Of a stretch of 64,000 bases of DNA, positions 52,310 through 61,870 are shown in pieces. The notes below the pieces were generated by a model that was not told where the DNA came from, made no database searches, and saw only the letters and a program-made list of their open reading frames with translations. How positions within the stretch are numbered: the first letter of the stretch is position 1; the number at the start of each line of letters is the position of its first letter. Both the position numbers and the translations under genes were made by a program. The DNA is from an uncultured Prevotellaceae bacterium (GTDB lineage Bacteria; Bacteroidota; Bacteroidia; Bacteroidales; Bacteroidaceae), in assembly GCA_947166345.1 (NCBI GenBank), contig CAMVDU010000009.1, forward strand, positions 1-64,000, read 5' to 3'.

Positions 52310-52337
52310 GCATTAAGAATTAAGCATTAAGCATTGG
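52307..52337 (+). repeat. ATTAAGCATTAAG spacer repeat
   Basis: Repeats of TTAAGCA and TTAAGAA overlap the stop of the FAS1 gene and fill the gap to the SusC gene. Confidence 0.7.
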
Positions 52338-52342
52338 AAAAT

Positions 52343-55300
52343 ATGTCTAAATCAAAAATCCTATTGACACTTCTGTTTACCATCGTTGCACAAATGGCGA
52401 TGGCACAGAGTAAGGTCATATCAGGTACGGTGGAAGACTCCATGGGTCCGGTGATGATGGCCAACGTGGTGGAACGCGATGCCAACAACCGTATCGTCAG
52501 CGCTACACAGACTGATATGATGGGTAACTTCTCTCTGGAGATCAAGAACCCGAAGAACAAACTTGTTGTCTCTTATGTGGGCTGCAAGGACAAGGTGATG
52601 ACCATTGGCGAGAAGAAGTCCTTTGCCATCAGACTCGATGACCAGAGTACCGCTATCAGCGAGGTGACCGTGAAAGGTCGCCGTACTAGCTCGGGCGGTC
52701 TGAGCATCGACAAGAAAGAGATCTCCGTCTCGCAACAGACCATGAACATGGCCGATGTGGAAGGTATGGCCTTCACCTCGGCCGACGAAGCCCTACAGGG
52801 TGAGATTGCTGGTCTGGATATCGTCAACAACTCAGGTAACCTCGGTGCTGGTACGTCGATGCGCCTGCGTGGTGTGTCAACGCTGAGTGGTAGTGCTGAA
52901 CCTCTGATTGTTGTCGATGACAAGATTTTCGAATATGATATCAACGAACTCGATTTGGAGAACATCAACGAGGAGCAGTTCTCGTCATTGCTCTCCGTCA
53001 GCGTGGACGATATTGCCAGCATCACCGTACTGAAAGATGCTGCCGCTACTGCCATCTGGGGTTCGAAGGGTGCCAACGGTGTCATCCAGATTACGACCAA
53101 GCGTGGTACACGTGGTAAGCCCAGGGTGATGCTGGGCTATAAGTTCACCGGCACCTGGATGCCTACAGGCTACAACCTGCTGAATGGTGACAACTATACC
53201 ATGATGCTGAAAGAGGCCTTCTACAATCCCACGCAAAGTCCATCAGCTACGGCCGGCATCAACGAGATCAACTACGTGCCTGCCGACTCTTGGGCCGATG
53301 CCAACAACTGGAACAAGAATACCGACTGGGTAGATGCCGTGAAGCAGTTTGGTCAGTTGCATGAAGCCACATTCAACCTCTCGGGTGGTGGACAGAAAGC
53401 CACCTTCCGTATCTCGGGTAGCTACAACCACCAGACAGGTACCATCATCAAGCAGAAGATGAACCGTCTGACCACCCGTCTGGTGCTCGACTACAACGTC
53501 AGTGACCGTATCCGTTTCTCGACGAACTTCGCCCTGACTTATACGGACAACCTGAAGAACTACACCTATGGTAGTAGCAAGAACGGTAACTCGAACAACA
53601 ACATCCTGGCGATGGCCCTCACACAAGCTCCTAACACCAGCATCTATCGCTACGACCGCTTCGATAACAACACGGGTGAGTACTTCCTGATGAATCCCAC
53701 GGCACAGGTTAAACGTGATGGCGTAACGGTGGACTTGACCCCAGATGATGGTAACTACACCTCCATGAAACTGGCTGATATTGTGGCTATCGGTAATCCT
53801 GTGGCCTATGCCAACCAGTCGTGGCAGCGTGAGAAAACCTATAGTATCACTCCTGACTTCAACCTGAAGTATGAACTGCTGGGCACTGGTGCCGACCAGC
53901 ACCGACTGACGTTCAACGGCCGCGTCTATTTCGATATTCTGGCCTACTCGCTGCCTACCTTCATGCCGGCAAGCCTCTCAAACCTCGCTTATACCAGCAA
54001 TACCTATAACTATATCACCAATACGGAGAAGAACCAGTTCAAGTTGGGCTCGCGCATGGAACTTGTCTATACGCCCCACTTCAAGAACGAGGATTTCTAC
54101 CTGACGATGATGGCACGTTATGAAGCCGGTACAACGAGGAACAACTATCAGTTTATCGGACAGAGCGGTATTCCCAATGGTATTGATTCGCCTACAGTCG
54201 ATGCATGGCAGCGTAGCATGAGTAACCAGACATCGAGCAATAAGTCGGCCTGGCAGAATGGTGTTTACAACGCCCACTTCTCTTATAAGTCATGTTACAA
54301 CATCGGCTTCTCGCTGCGTGCTGATAACGACTCCCGCTTCGGACCCAAGCATCCTTGGTTCTTCTCGCCGTCAGTATCGTTGCGTTATAACATCAGTGAA
54401 GAGAAGTTCTTCGAACCGTTGAAGAAAGTGGTGTCGATAGCCGGTATCCGTGCCTCATGGGGTATCACCGGTAGCTCGAGTGTAGCCGTTGAGAATTACT
54501 TCAACCAGTACTATACCCGTCAGGGCACCTATGGCCAGGGTAACTACTACACCACGATGAGCGGTATGAAGCTTGACGACCTGCGTCCGCAGAAGAAGGT
54601 GGGTTTGAACCTCGGTTTCAACCTGGGCCTCTTCGATGATAAGTTTGAGATCGACGTAAACCTCTACAAGGAGAATATCAAGGACCTGATTATGAAGGGT
54701 ATGCCGATTCCTACCTCAGCCACCTGGAATACTTCTACCACACTGTCGAACGCTAACGTCGGTGAACTGGAGAACAAGGGTTGGGATCTGACCTTCACAG
54801 CACATAAGTTCATCAAGATCAATAAGTTCTCGGTTACTGCCAGCATCAACCTGAACCAGAACGTCAACAAGCTGTTGTCGATGGATCCACGCGTGTTGGA
54901 GAACCTGAACAGCACACCAAGCTATACGAACCGCGACCCGCTGACTCACGTGGTGGTGGGCGATCCTCTCTGCTCTATCTATGGCTACCAGTCACAAGGT
55001 GTGTTCCAATATACCTACGACTACCTGACCAACTATAATACCAAGCAGTTGCAACTGCAGCGTCAGGCAGCCGCCCGTGGTGAGACCTACGAGTGGGACT
55101 ACGAGGCATGGATCAACCAGCAGTTGAGTGAAGGTAAGACCTTCCCAGTGGCCCGTGATGAGAACGGACATGTCATTATGACCAATACGGGTGTACCCAA
55201 GCACCTAACCTACTATTATGGCGATACGGAATATGAGTTCAAGGGTGGTGATGCCATCTACGAGGATGTGAACCACGATGGTAACATCAACGAACTCGAT

Positions 55301-55816
55301 ATCAAGTATCTGGGTAACTCACTGCCCAAGATCATGGGTGGTTTCAGCCTCACGTTCCAGTATGATAATTGGAAACTGGTAGCCCGCTTCAACTCACGTA
55401 TCGGACATAAGATTGTAAACCTCGCACGCAGAGATTTGGAAAGCATGCGCGGTACTGGCAACCAGGCTTCGTCGGTGACCTACCGCTGGCGTAAGGATGG
55501 TGATCAGACCATGATGCCACGTGCCTACTATGGTAGTGATATCTATAATGACCTGATGAGTTCACGTTTTGTTGAGGACGGTTCGTTCCTGCGCTTGAAC
55601 AACCTGCAGCTTTCATACAGTGTGCCAAAGAAGTCGTTGAAGAAAATCGGACTGAGCTCACTCACAGCCTACGTGACGATGAACAACCTCTTCTGTCTGA
55701 CGAAGTACACGGGTATCGACCCCGAGATTGCAGCTGGTACCTATACACCTGCTATCGACCGTTCGAACACCCCAAGATCTAAGTCTGTGACTGCAAGTGT
55801 TAACTTTGGATTCTAA
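52343..55816 (+). CDS. SusC/RagA-family TonB-linked outer membrane transporter
   Basis: The 1157-aa protein (start at ATG 52343; an in-frame TTG lies 9 bp upstream) has a signal peptide, an N-terminal carboxypeptidase-regulatory-like domain (SKVISGTVEDSMGPVMMANVVERDANNRIVSATQTDMMGNFSL), a TonB plug (MRLRGVSTLSGSAEPLIVVDD ... VDDIASITVLKDAAATAIWGSKGANGVIQITTKRG) and a large barrel ending ASVNFGF. SusC proteins import oligosaccharides captured by SusD. The next gene is its SusD, 36 bp downstream. Confidence 0.96.
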   Translation: MSKSKILLTLLFTIVAQMAMAQSKVISGTVEDSMGPVMMANVVERDANNRIVSATQTDMMGNFSLEIKNPKNKLVVSYVGCKDKVMTIGEKKSFAIRLDDQSTAISEVTVKGRRTSSGGLSIDKKEISVSQQTMNMADVEGMAFTSADEALQGEIAGLDIVNNSGNLGAGTSMRLRGVSTLSGSAEPLIVVDDKIFEYDINELDLENINEEQFSSLLSVSVDDIASITVLKDAAATAIWGSKGANGVIQITTKRGTRGKPRVMLGYKFTGTWMPTGYNLLNGDNYTMMLKEAFYNPTQSPSATAGINEINYVPADSWADANNWNKNTDWVDAVKQFGQLHEATFNLSGGGQKATFRISGSYNHQTGTIIKQKMNRLTTRLVLDYNVSDRIRFSTNFALTYTDNLKNYTYGSSKNGNSNNNILAMALTQAPNTSIYRYDRFDNNTGEYFLMNPTAQVKRDGVTVDLTPDDGNYTSMKLADIVAIGNPVAYANQSWQREKTYSITPDFNLKYELLGTGADQHRLTFNGRVYFDILAYSLPTFMPASLSNLAYTSNTYNYITNTEKNQFKLGSRMELVYTPHFKNEDFYLTMMARYEAGTTRNNYQFIGQSGIPNGIDSPTVDAWQRSMSNQTSSNKSAWQNGVYNAHFSYKSCYNIGFSLRADNDSRFGPKHPWFFSPSVSLRYNISEEKFFEPLKKVVSIAGIRASWGITGSSSVAVENYFNQYYTRQGTYGQGNYYTTMSGMKLDDLRPQKKVGLNLGFNLGLFDDKFEIDVNLYKENIKDLIMKGMPIPTSATWNTSTTLSNANVGELENKGWDLTFTAHKFIKINKFSVTASINLNQNVNKLLSMDPRVLENLNSTPSYTNRDPLTHVVVGDPLCSIYGYQSQGVFQYTYDYLTNYNTKQLQLQRQAAARGETYEWDYEAWINQQLSEGKTFPVARDENGHVIMTNTGVPKHLTYYYGDTEYEFKGGDAIYEDVNHDGNINELDIKYLGNSLPKIMGGFSLTFQYDNWKLVARFNSRIGHKIVNLARRDLESMRGTGNQASSVTYRWRKDGDQTMMPRAYYGSDIYNDLMSSRFVEDGSFLRLNNLQLSYSVPKKSLKKIGLSSLTAYVTMNNLFCLTKYTGIDPEIAAGTYTPAIDRSNTPRSKSVTASVNFGF

Positions 55817-55852
55817 TGAAGGTAAAAAAGTAGAAAATTAAAAAGTAAAGAT

Positions 55853-57631
55853 ATGAAACAAACAATATATGATAAGGTGAGGAAAATGGCTAAAGGCTTT
55901 TTACCTTTTTACCTTTTTGCCCTTTTACCTTTATTCTCCTCCTGTGTTGACACACTCATCCTGCCCGACAATAAGACTGTCGATGAAGACTATTGGCAGA
56001 CAAAAGGTGATGTGCAGACGCTGGTGACGGCAGCCTATGCTCAACTGCGCGACGAGGTTGCGATGCGTAACATGGTGGTGTGGGGCGACTTCCGTTCTGA
56101 CGAACTGGTGGTGAATCCTTCACTTCCCGTTTCAGCTAAATATAAAGTGGCATTGTCGCAATTATATACCTACAATGTTGAGACAGAAAATGAATTTACA
56201 AAGTGGTATCCTTTCTACTCTTGTATCAACTATTGTAACCTTGTGCTGGAGAAAGCAGAGAATGTCATCAAGGTGGATCCCAACTACATGCAGGGCGACT
56301 TTGATGCCAACAAGGCACAGGTATTGGCTTTGCGTGCCTTCTGCTATTTCTATCTGACACGTGTGTTCCACGATATCCCTGTCACACCGCATGCCTATCT
56401 CAAGAGTAGTGACGATCTCAATGCACCTCAGGAGGCTCCTGCAACTGTTCTGCAGATGTGTATCGACGATCTGGAAGAAGCATCCAAGTATGCCATTGCA
56501 GGCAATGTCTTCAACGACTACCGCGACAAAGGCTATTTCAACCAGGATGGTATCAATGCCCTCCTTGCCGATATCTACCTCTGGCGTGCTTCCGTCAACC
56601 GCGATGCTGCTGACTATGAGAAGTGCGTGGAATACTGCGACAAGGTCATCAAGGCCAAAAAGGGCGCCTATGAATCGACACCTCATAAGCCACGTATGGG
56701 TGAGGATAACAGTGAGAAAGACTATTATCTGTCTAACTACGATGAGATGTATGCTGACCTGTTTGGCAGGAATGGCCAAAACGCTGAGGAAAGCATCTTT
56801 GAGCTGCAGTTCCTTAACAGTACAGATAGCAAAGGAAGCATAAACAATACCGGGCTGGACCAAATGTATTTCCGGTACAAAAATGCTACATCCGACAGCT
56901 ATGGCTACTTGAAGGCTGCTAAGGTGTTTGGCACAACAGATGGTACTGGTAAGGGCGTGTGGAACAACAAGGACGACCAGCGTCTCTTTGAGTTTATCTA
57001 CAATCCCAATGGTGACAACGTCGAGACGTTTGATGTACGCAAGTTTGTGGCAACTCAGAGTGCCGGTACGACCAAAACGGTCGACGCTTCTCGTGAGACA
57101 CGTACAGACTTCCAGCAGAACTGGATATTCTACCGTTTGACCGATGTGATGCTGATGAAGGCAGAGGCCCTTGTACAGCTTTATAATCTTGGAGGCAAGG
57201 CTGAGGAAGATACACGTAACGAAGAGGCTTTCGCCATCTGTAAGTTCGTCAACGACCGCTCTCTCTCTGAAAGTGACCGTTCCTCGCTCGCTCTGAAATA
57301 TTCTACCTACAAGGATGATATGGAAGGACTGGTGCTGAAAGAGCGTGCCCGTGAGCTGTGCTTTGAGGGTAAGCGCTGGTACGACCTGATGCGCTACAAC
57401 TACCGTCATACCGAGCAGCAGGCCGATCTGACGAAGAAGCTGACTGAGAGTTATGTGACTAATAGTGATGCGTTCTTCGACCTGGCGCTGCGCAAGTATC
57501 CTGCACCCTCGACGATGAAGGCCAAGATGCGCGATGAGCGTTATCTCTACATGCCTATCAACCAGGATGAGGTGGAGGTGAACCCCGCTCTTGAACAGAA
57601 CCCTGTTTATAAATCGGCTGCGAAGTACTAA
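55853..57631 (+). CDS. SusD/RagB-family surface glycan-binding lipoprotein
   Basis: The 592-aa lipoprotein has lipobox FSSC. It shows the SusD helical fold: an N-terminal DYWQTKGDVQTLVTAAYAQLRD region, TPR-like helices (ANKAQVLALRAFCYFYLTRVFHDIPV) and a C-terminal RARELCFEGKRWYDLMRY segment with YLYMPINQDEVEVNP. It captures glycan at the cell surface for the adjacent SusC. Its signal-peptide coding DNA (about 55886-55935) is built from TTTTTACC-type repeats and is nearly identical to that of the 57674 gene. Confidence 0.95.
   Translation: MKQTIYDKVRKMAKGFLPFYLFALLPLFSSCVDTLILPDNKTVDEDYWQTKGDVQTLVTAAYAQLRDEVAMRNMVVWGDFRSDELVVNPSLPVSAKYKVALSQLYTYNVETENEFTKWYPFYSCINYCNLVLEKAENVIKVDPNYMQGDFDANKAQVLALRAFCYFYLTRVFHDIPVTPHAYLKSSDDLNAPQEAPATVLQMCIDDLEEASKYAIAGNVFNDYRDKGYFNQDGINALLADIYLWRASVNRDAADYEKCVEYCDKVIKAKKGAYESTPHKPRMGEDNSEKDYYLSNYDEMYADLFGRNGQNAEESIFELQFLNSTDSKGSINNTGLDQMYFRYKNATSDSYGYLKAAKVFGTTDGTGKGVWNNKDDQRLFEFIYNPNGDNVETFDVRKFVATQSAGTTKTVDASRETRTDFQQNWIFYRLTDVMLMKAEALVQLYNLGGKAEEDTRNEEAFAICKFVNDRSLSESDRSSLALKYSTYKDDMEGLVLKERARELCFEGKRWYDLMRYNYRHTEQQADLTKKLTESYVTNSDAFFDLALRKYPAPSTMKAKMRDERYLYMPINQDEVEVNPALEQNPVYKSAAKY
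55886..55937 (+). repeat. Signal-peptide DNA shared by two lipoprotein genes, copy 1
   Basis: ATGGCTAAAGGC followed by TTTTTACC-type units is nearly identical to 57707-57758. It encodes MAKGFLPFYLFALLPLF. The spacer before each gene (55820-55850, 57636-57666) contains GGTAAAAAAGTAGAAAATTAAAAA, similar to the reverse complement of the same unit. Confidence 0.75.
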
Positions 57632-57673
57632 GATAAAGGTAAAAAAGTAGAAAATTAAAAAAGTAAAACAGAT

Positions 57674-59950
57674 ATGACAATAACAATATTTAATAAGGTA
57701 AGGAAGATGGCTAAAGGCTTTTTACCCTTTTACCTTTTTACCCTTTTACCTTTATTTGTAGCGTGTAATGAGGAGCCTGACGGCTCAAACCTCTTCTCTA
57801 CAGAAGACAAGACCATTGCTGAGCTGGTGAAGGAACGTCCGGAGCTGAGTGCCTTCTATCGCATTCTGGAGAAGAGTAAGTTCGATAAGTATCTGGGCAC
57901 ATGGGGTGAATATACCTGCTTTGCACCTCTGAACGACGGCGTAAGCACCTACCTTGACAGTCTCTATAATGATGACGCCTACCTTACCTCAAAGGCCAAG
58001 AAGATACATAATGGCATTAAGGAAGATTCCAACTGGAACAGCCTTGATGTGATGTCGAAGGTGGAGTTGATGTCAGACTCGCTGTGTGATGACATTGCAC
58101 GTTATCATCTTTCTGGTGAGGCTCACATGCAGTTGGACCTCGACGGTACGGGTACCTCCTGGTCTACGATGATGTTAGGTCGTAGTATCACAGTAGGATT
58201 CTTTGGCATGGATGCCTATAAGGAGGAGTTTATCGGACTGACCAGTCTGAACAAGGTGTCTGCCATTCTTGAAGGCGACATTGAGGCCATCAATGGTATC
58301 CTGCATATTTGCTCGAACGTCATTCCGCGTTCTGACCGTACGATAGACGACCAGATGCGTGTGGAAGGTCAGCTGGGCCACAACATGCAGATTTTCTATG
58401 AGGCTTTAGAGAAGACAGGTTTTGTAGATACGCTGCTGATTGACAAGAAATATAATGCCGACGGTACTGCTATGACCTATGATTATGGTGGTGTACCTAC
58501 TGACCGTGACGGCAATGCACTCTACTATCCAAAGGAGTGTTTGGTGAAATGGACCGTCTTTGCCGAGACTGATGACGTGTTCAAAAAGGCAGGCATCAAT
58601 AACTTTGATGACTTGAGGGAAAAGTGCGCAGAGTGGTATGGTAACTGCAGCGGTTGGTATGACTATATCACCGAGAAGGGTATCACCATCAGTACGGGTG
58701 AGGACTATACGAACCGTTTCAATGTGGTGAACATGTTTGTGGCCTACCATATCCTGCGTGCCGGTATGCCTGTCGACAAGATTGTTTATGAATACACTGG
58801 TAAGGGAGGTGATAAGTGGAATTTCTGTTTTGGCTACGAGCCTCAGGAATATTTCGAGACCATGTTGCCCAACACCCTGCTGAAGGTATGGGAGACAAGT
58901 CCGATGAAAGAAAAGAAGCTGTGGCTGAACCGCTATATGACGAACAACACGCTGACTTCAAGGATTGGTTTGTTCGGTATGCCTGGCGATGGCGATCATG
59001 ACTTGGTGTTCGAAGGAGTACCTGTTGACCGTAATAACAGCAAAGACGCTCTCAATGGTAATATCCATCCTATAGGCGGTATCCTGAAGTATGACCAGAA
59101 TGCTAAGAACGCCCTCAACGAACGTCTGCGTCTGGATAGTTCAAACTTCCTGTATGAGTTGATCAACAATGGTCTGCACTTTGCTACTCCTGGTGAGGTA
59201 AGTACGCTTAATGGTGGTGGCAATGGTGACCGTGTGGCTTTTGTCAATAACTTTTTCGATAATATCGTCTGCTACAATCCGGGCACTTTGCTCCGCTTCA
59301 ACGTGATGGGCGATTGGCGTGCTCATAACAGTGACCAGTTCCAAGGATGGGATACTTACGATTTTGCCATCAAGTTGCCTCATGTGCCTACTGGCGATTA
59401 CGAATTGCGCATCATCTATCCCCCGATGGCTCGTGGCGGACTGATGCAGTTCTATCTGGGTAACTCGCCTAAGCAGTCAGATATGGTTGCCGTCGGTATT
59501 CCTTTCGATGCTTGTGCTGATCCCTATAAAGACGCTACCATCGGTTATGAGGATATTATGTCGGAAACAGATGAAGGCTATTATGAAGGATACGACTTTG
59601 GCGTAGAAAGTGACCAGCGTATGCATGTACGTGGCTATATGCGTGCACCGGCATCTTTCTCGCGTGGTACTTATAATACCATTAAAGACCCACTGTCCTA
59701 TAAAGAAGATGACATCTATTCGGCAGCCAAACAGATTACAGGTAGTACCAATTGCCGCACAGAGAAAGGTTACGGTACCATGATGCTGCGTCGTATCATT
59801 ACCACCCAGCGCTTTGAGCAGGGTAAGGACTACTGGCTGCGTATCAAGAACCTGGTGAACGACCCCAACCTGGGTTGGTCGTTCGACTTCGTGGAGCTGG
59901 TGCCTGTTAACATCGTGAACAGTCAGACCATGACAGAAGACTGGTACTAA
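57674..59950 (+). CDS. FAS1-domain lipoprotein (with C-terminal beta domain)
   Basis: The 758-aa lipoprotein has lipobox LFVAC. An N-terminal FAS1-like module (about 45-225: ELSAFYRILEKSKFDKYLGTWGEYTCFAPLNDGVSTYL ... AINGILHICSNVI) and a second partial module (about 235-490) are followed by a C-terminal jelly-roll-like region (about 520-758) ending GWSFDFVELVPVNIV. It follows SusD by 42 bp in the same run. Its signal-peptide DNA is almost the same as that of the SusD gene, suggesting gene conversion or shared repeat origin. Confidence 0.8.
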   Translation: MTITIFNKVRKMAKGFLPFYLFTLLPLFVACNEEPDGSNLFSTEDKTIAELVKERPELSAFYRILEKSKFDKYLGTWGEYTCFAPLNDGVSTYLDSLYNDDAYLTSKAKKIHNGIKEDSNWNSLDVMSKVELMSDSLCDDIARYHLSGEAHMQLDLDGTGTSWSTMMLGRSITVGFFGMDAYKEEFIGLTSLNKVSAILEGDIEAINGILHICSNVIPRSDRTIDDQMRVEGQLGHNMQIFYEALEKTGFVDTLLIDKKYNADGTAMTYDYGGVPTDRDGNALYYPKECLVKWTVFAETDDVFKKAGINNFDDLREKCAEWYGNCSGWYDYITEKGITISTGEDYTNRFNVVNMFVAYHILRAGMPVDKIVYEYTGKGGDKWNFCFGYEPQEYFETMLPNTLLKVWETSPMKEKKLWLNRYMTNNTLTSRIGLFGMPGDGDHDLVFEGVPVDRNNSKDALNGNIHPIGGILKYDQNAKNALNERLRLDSSNFLYELINNGLHFATPGEVSTLNGGGNGDRVAFVNNFFDNIVCYNPGTLLRFNVMGDWRAHNSDQFQGWDTYDFAIKLPHVPTGDYELRIIYPPMARGGLMQFYLGNSPKQSDMVAVGIPFDACADPYKDATIGYEDIMSETDEGYYEGYDFGVESDQRMHVRGYMRAPASFSRGTYNTIKDPLSYKEDDIYSAAKQITGSTNCRTEKGYGTMMLRRIITTQRFEQGKDYWLRIKNLVNDPNLGWSFDFVELVPVNIVNSQTMTEDWY

Positions 59951-59951
59951 T

Positions 59952-59980
59952 GAAGTGAAAAGTGAATAGTGAAAAGTGAT
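59952..59980 (+). repeat. AGTGAAA-type spacer repeat
   Basis: Four 7-bp units (AGTGAAA, AGTGAAT, AGTGAAA, AGTGATT) directly follow the stop codon. It is the same repeat family as at 14063-14085. Confidence 0.7.
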
Positions 59981-60028
59981 TAATTTGCTACCGCTTGAAA
60001 ATAGTTAAAAACATTGATTTCAACGATT

Positions 60029-61870
60029 ATGAAATATATAAATAAAATAGGTGTAGTGCTGTTGGCAAGTCTAGGACTTGTTGCGGTTTCCTGTTCCGAC
60101 TACGATGACTATAACACGGTGCCGGAAGACAATCTGACGATTGCCAACCAGACGTTGTGGGAGAATATCGCTGGTGACCAGCAGCTGACGAAGTTTGCTG
60201 AACTGGCACGGAAGACAGGGTTCTCGGCAACCCTCAACAGCCCGCGCTTCTTCACCATATGGGCACCTGTCGATAATGCTATCGATGAGACTGAATACCA
60301 GCGTCTGTTGGCTAGCGATAGTGCTACTGTGGTGAAACAGTTCTTCCAGCAGCACATGACTGAGTATAATCACCCTGTATCGGCTGCACTTGACAGCACG
60401 ACTATCATCTCGCTTAACCAGAAGCATCACCCCTTTACGCAGGTGGCTTTCGATGGCTTCCCATACGTAGCAGGTGGAACGAATGTGCCTGCTGTCAACG
60501 GTCTGATTCATAAACTCGATGGTCTGTCGGAGTTCCACAGCAACCTCTACGAGAACATAGACGACCTCGAGGGATGCGATAAGTTTAAGGCTTACGTCCA
60601 GCAATATGATGAGACGTATCTGGATGTCAACGCTTCGGTGATTGGCCCGCTCGTAAATGGTAAGCAGACCTATCTGGACTCGGTGATGAGTAAGCGTAAC
60701 AACGTCATCCGTAACATCATGCGTGCCGATCTGGAGAACGAGGATAGCACCTATTGCATGCTGATTCCTACCGATGAGGCTTGGGACGATGCCTATGCGG
60801 CCATTGAGCCTCATTATAACTACATCGCCAAGATGGACTATATGGACATTACGAAGAAGACAGTTGAGGCTAAAAACCTGAAGGCTACTGATTCTAAGGC
60901 TGACAAGGCTGCAGTACCTCCTGTGACCACCACGACGCCTCAGGACTCGCTGACATGTCGCAATATTGTCAACAATCTGGTGTTCTCTAACTCCAGTCCC
61001 TACAACCGCCAGTTGTTTGGTGACAATGCTACAGCTAAGAACGATACGGTCTATTCAACCAACCGTCGTTTCATGACAAGCGCTCAGGAGATCTTTGATA
61101 AGACCTCTGCCACTGCAGAGATGAGTAACGGCCAGATACGTGTCATGGATCAGTATCCCTTCCGCCCATGGGAGTCGTACAATCCCGTGATCAGAGTCTC
61201 AAGTCCCATGGCAATGTTGAATGTGAAGAATAACAAGCTGACAACGCATAACATCCCCTTGGACAGTCTGGCAGGACGTGACAGTCTCTTCAGCAAGGTG
61301 CCTGAGATGTTCCAGCAGTACCTGTTCCCCAAGGATTCGCGCTTCTTCAGCTATGTGGCTGTTGACAGTGCCGATGTTGCAGGTTCGTCCAGCAAACCCG
61401 AGTTCGACTTTGCCCTTGAGGGCGTGCGTGCAGCTACCTATCATATCTATGTGATCACCGTGCCGGCACAGGTGGAAGACCCTGCGGCAGCCGTGAAGCC
61501 CTACTACCTGCGTTTCTATCTCAGCTGGACCGATGCTGCTAACAAACAGCAGTACTCTATCTTGCCGGTTGATGCCAATGGAAAATCTGCATCGACCTCA
61601 TCGGAGATCACGACTGACAATGGCACCAACACCAAGACGGTGACGTATCTGGGTGATCCGGGACGTGTCAACGTCTTCGACCTCGGAGAGTTCACCTTCC
61701 CCGCCTGCTACTATGGTCTGGATGCCTATCCCAGTCTCATGATGTCGCACACCAAGAGCTATACCACGTCGTCGAACCGTAAGAAGTACGACCAGCAGAT
61801 GCGTGTAGCAGGTGTCTATCTCATTCCGAAGGAGTATAACGACTATTGGCTTAATCTTGATAATGAATAA
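60029..61870 (+). CDS. FAS1-domain lipoprotein
   Basis: The 613-aa protein starts at ATG 60029 (an upstream in-frame TTG at 60014 is less likely). The lipoprotein signal is MKYINKIGVVLLASLGLVAVSC. A FAS1 module (about 35-170: TKFAELARKTGFSATLNSPRFFTIWAPVDNAIDE ... VPAVNGLIHKLDGL) is followed by a second region (about 185-365) and a C-terminal beta domain (about 395-613). It is the third FAS1 lipoprotein in the cluster. Its TAA overlaps the ATG of the next SusC gene (TAATG), so the two are translationally coupled. Confidence 0.82.
   Translation: MKYINKIGVVLLASLGLVAVSCSDYDDYNTVPEDNLTIANQTLWENIAGDQQLTKFAELARKTGFSATLNSPRFFTIWAPVDNAIDETEYQRLLASDSATVVKQFFQQHMTEYNHPVSAALDSTTIISLNQKHHPFTQVAFDGFPYVAGGTNVPAVNGLIHKLDGLSEFHSNLYENIDDLEGCDKFKAYVQQYDETYLDVNASVIGPLVNGKQTYLDSVMSKRNNVIRNIMRADLENEDSTYCMLIPTDEAWDDAYAAIEPHYNYIAKMDYMDITKKTVEAKNLKATDSKADKAAVPPVTTTTPQDSLTCRNIVNNLVFSNSSPYNRQLFGDNATAKNDTVYSTNRRFMTSAQEIFDKTSATAEMSNGQIRVMDQYPFRPWESYNPVIRVSSPMAMLNVKNNKLTTHNIPLDSLAGRDSLFSKVPEMFQQYLFPKDSRFFSYVAVDSADVAGSSSKPEFDFALEGVRAATYHIYVITVPAQVEDPAAAVKPYYLRFYLSWTDAANKQQYSILPVDANGKSASTSSEITTDNGTNTKTVTYLGDPGRVNVFDLGEFTFPACYYGLDAYPSLMMSHTKSYTTSSNRKKYDQQMRVAGVYLIPKEYNDYWLNLDNE

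Noticed and set aside
56162..57409. 415-aa minus-strand frame opposite SusD
   Set aside because: It overlaps a certain SusD gene entirely and has no family features.
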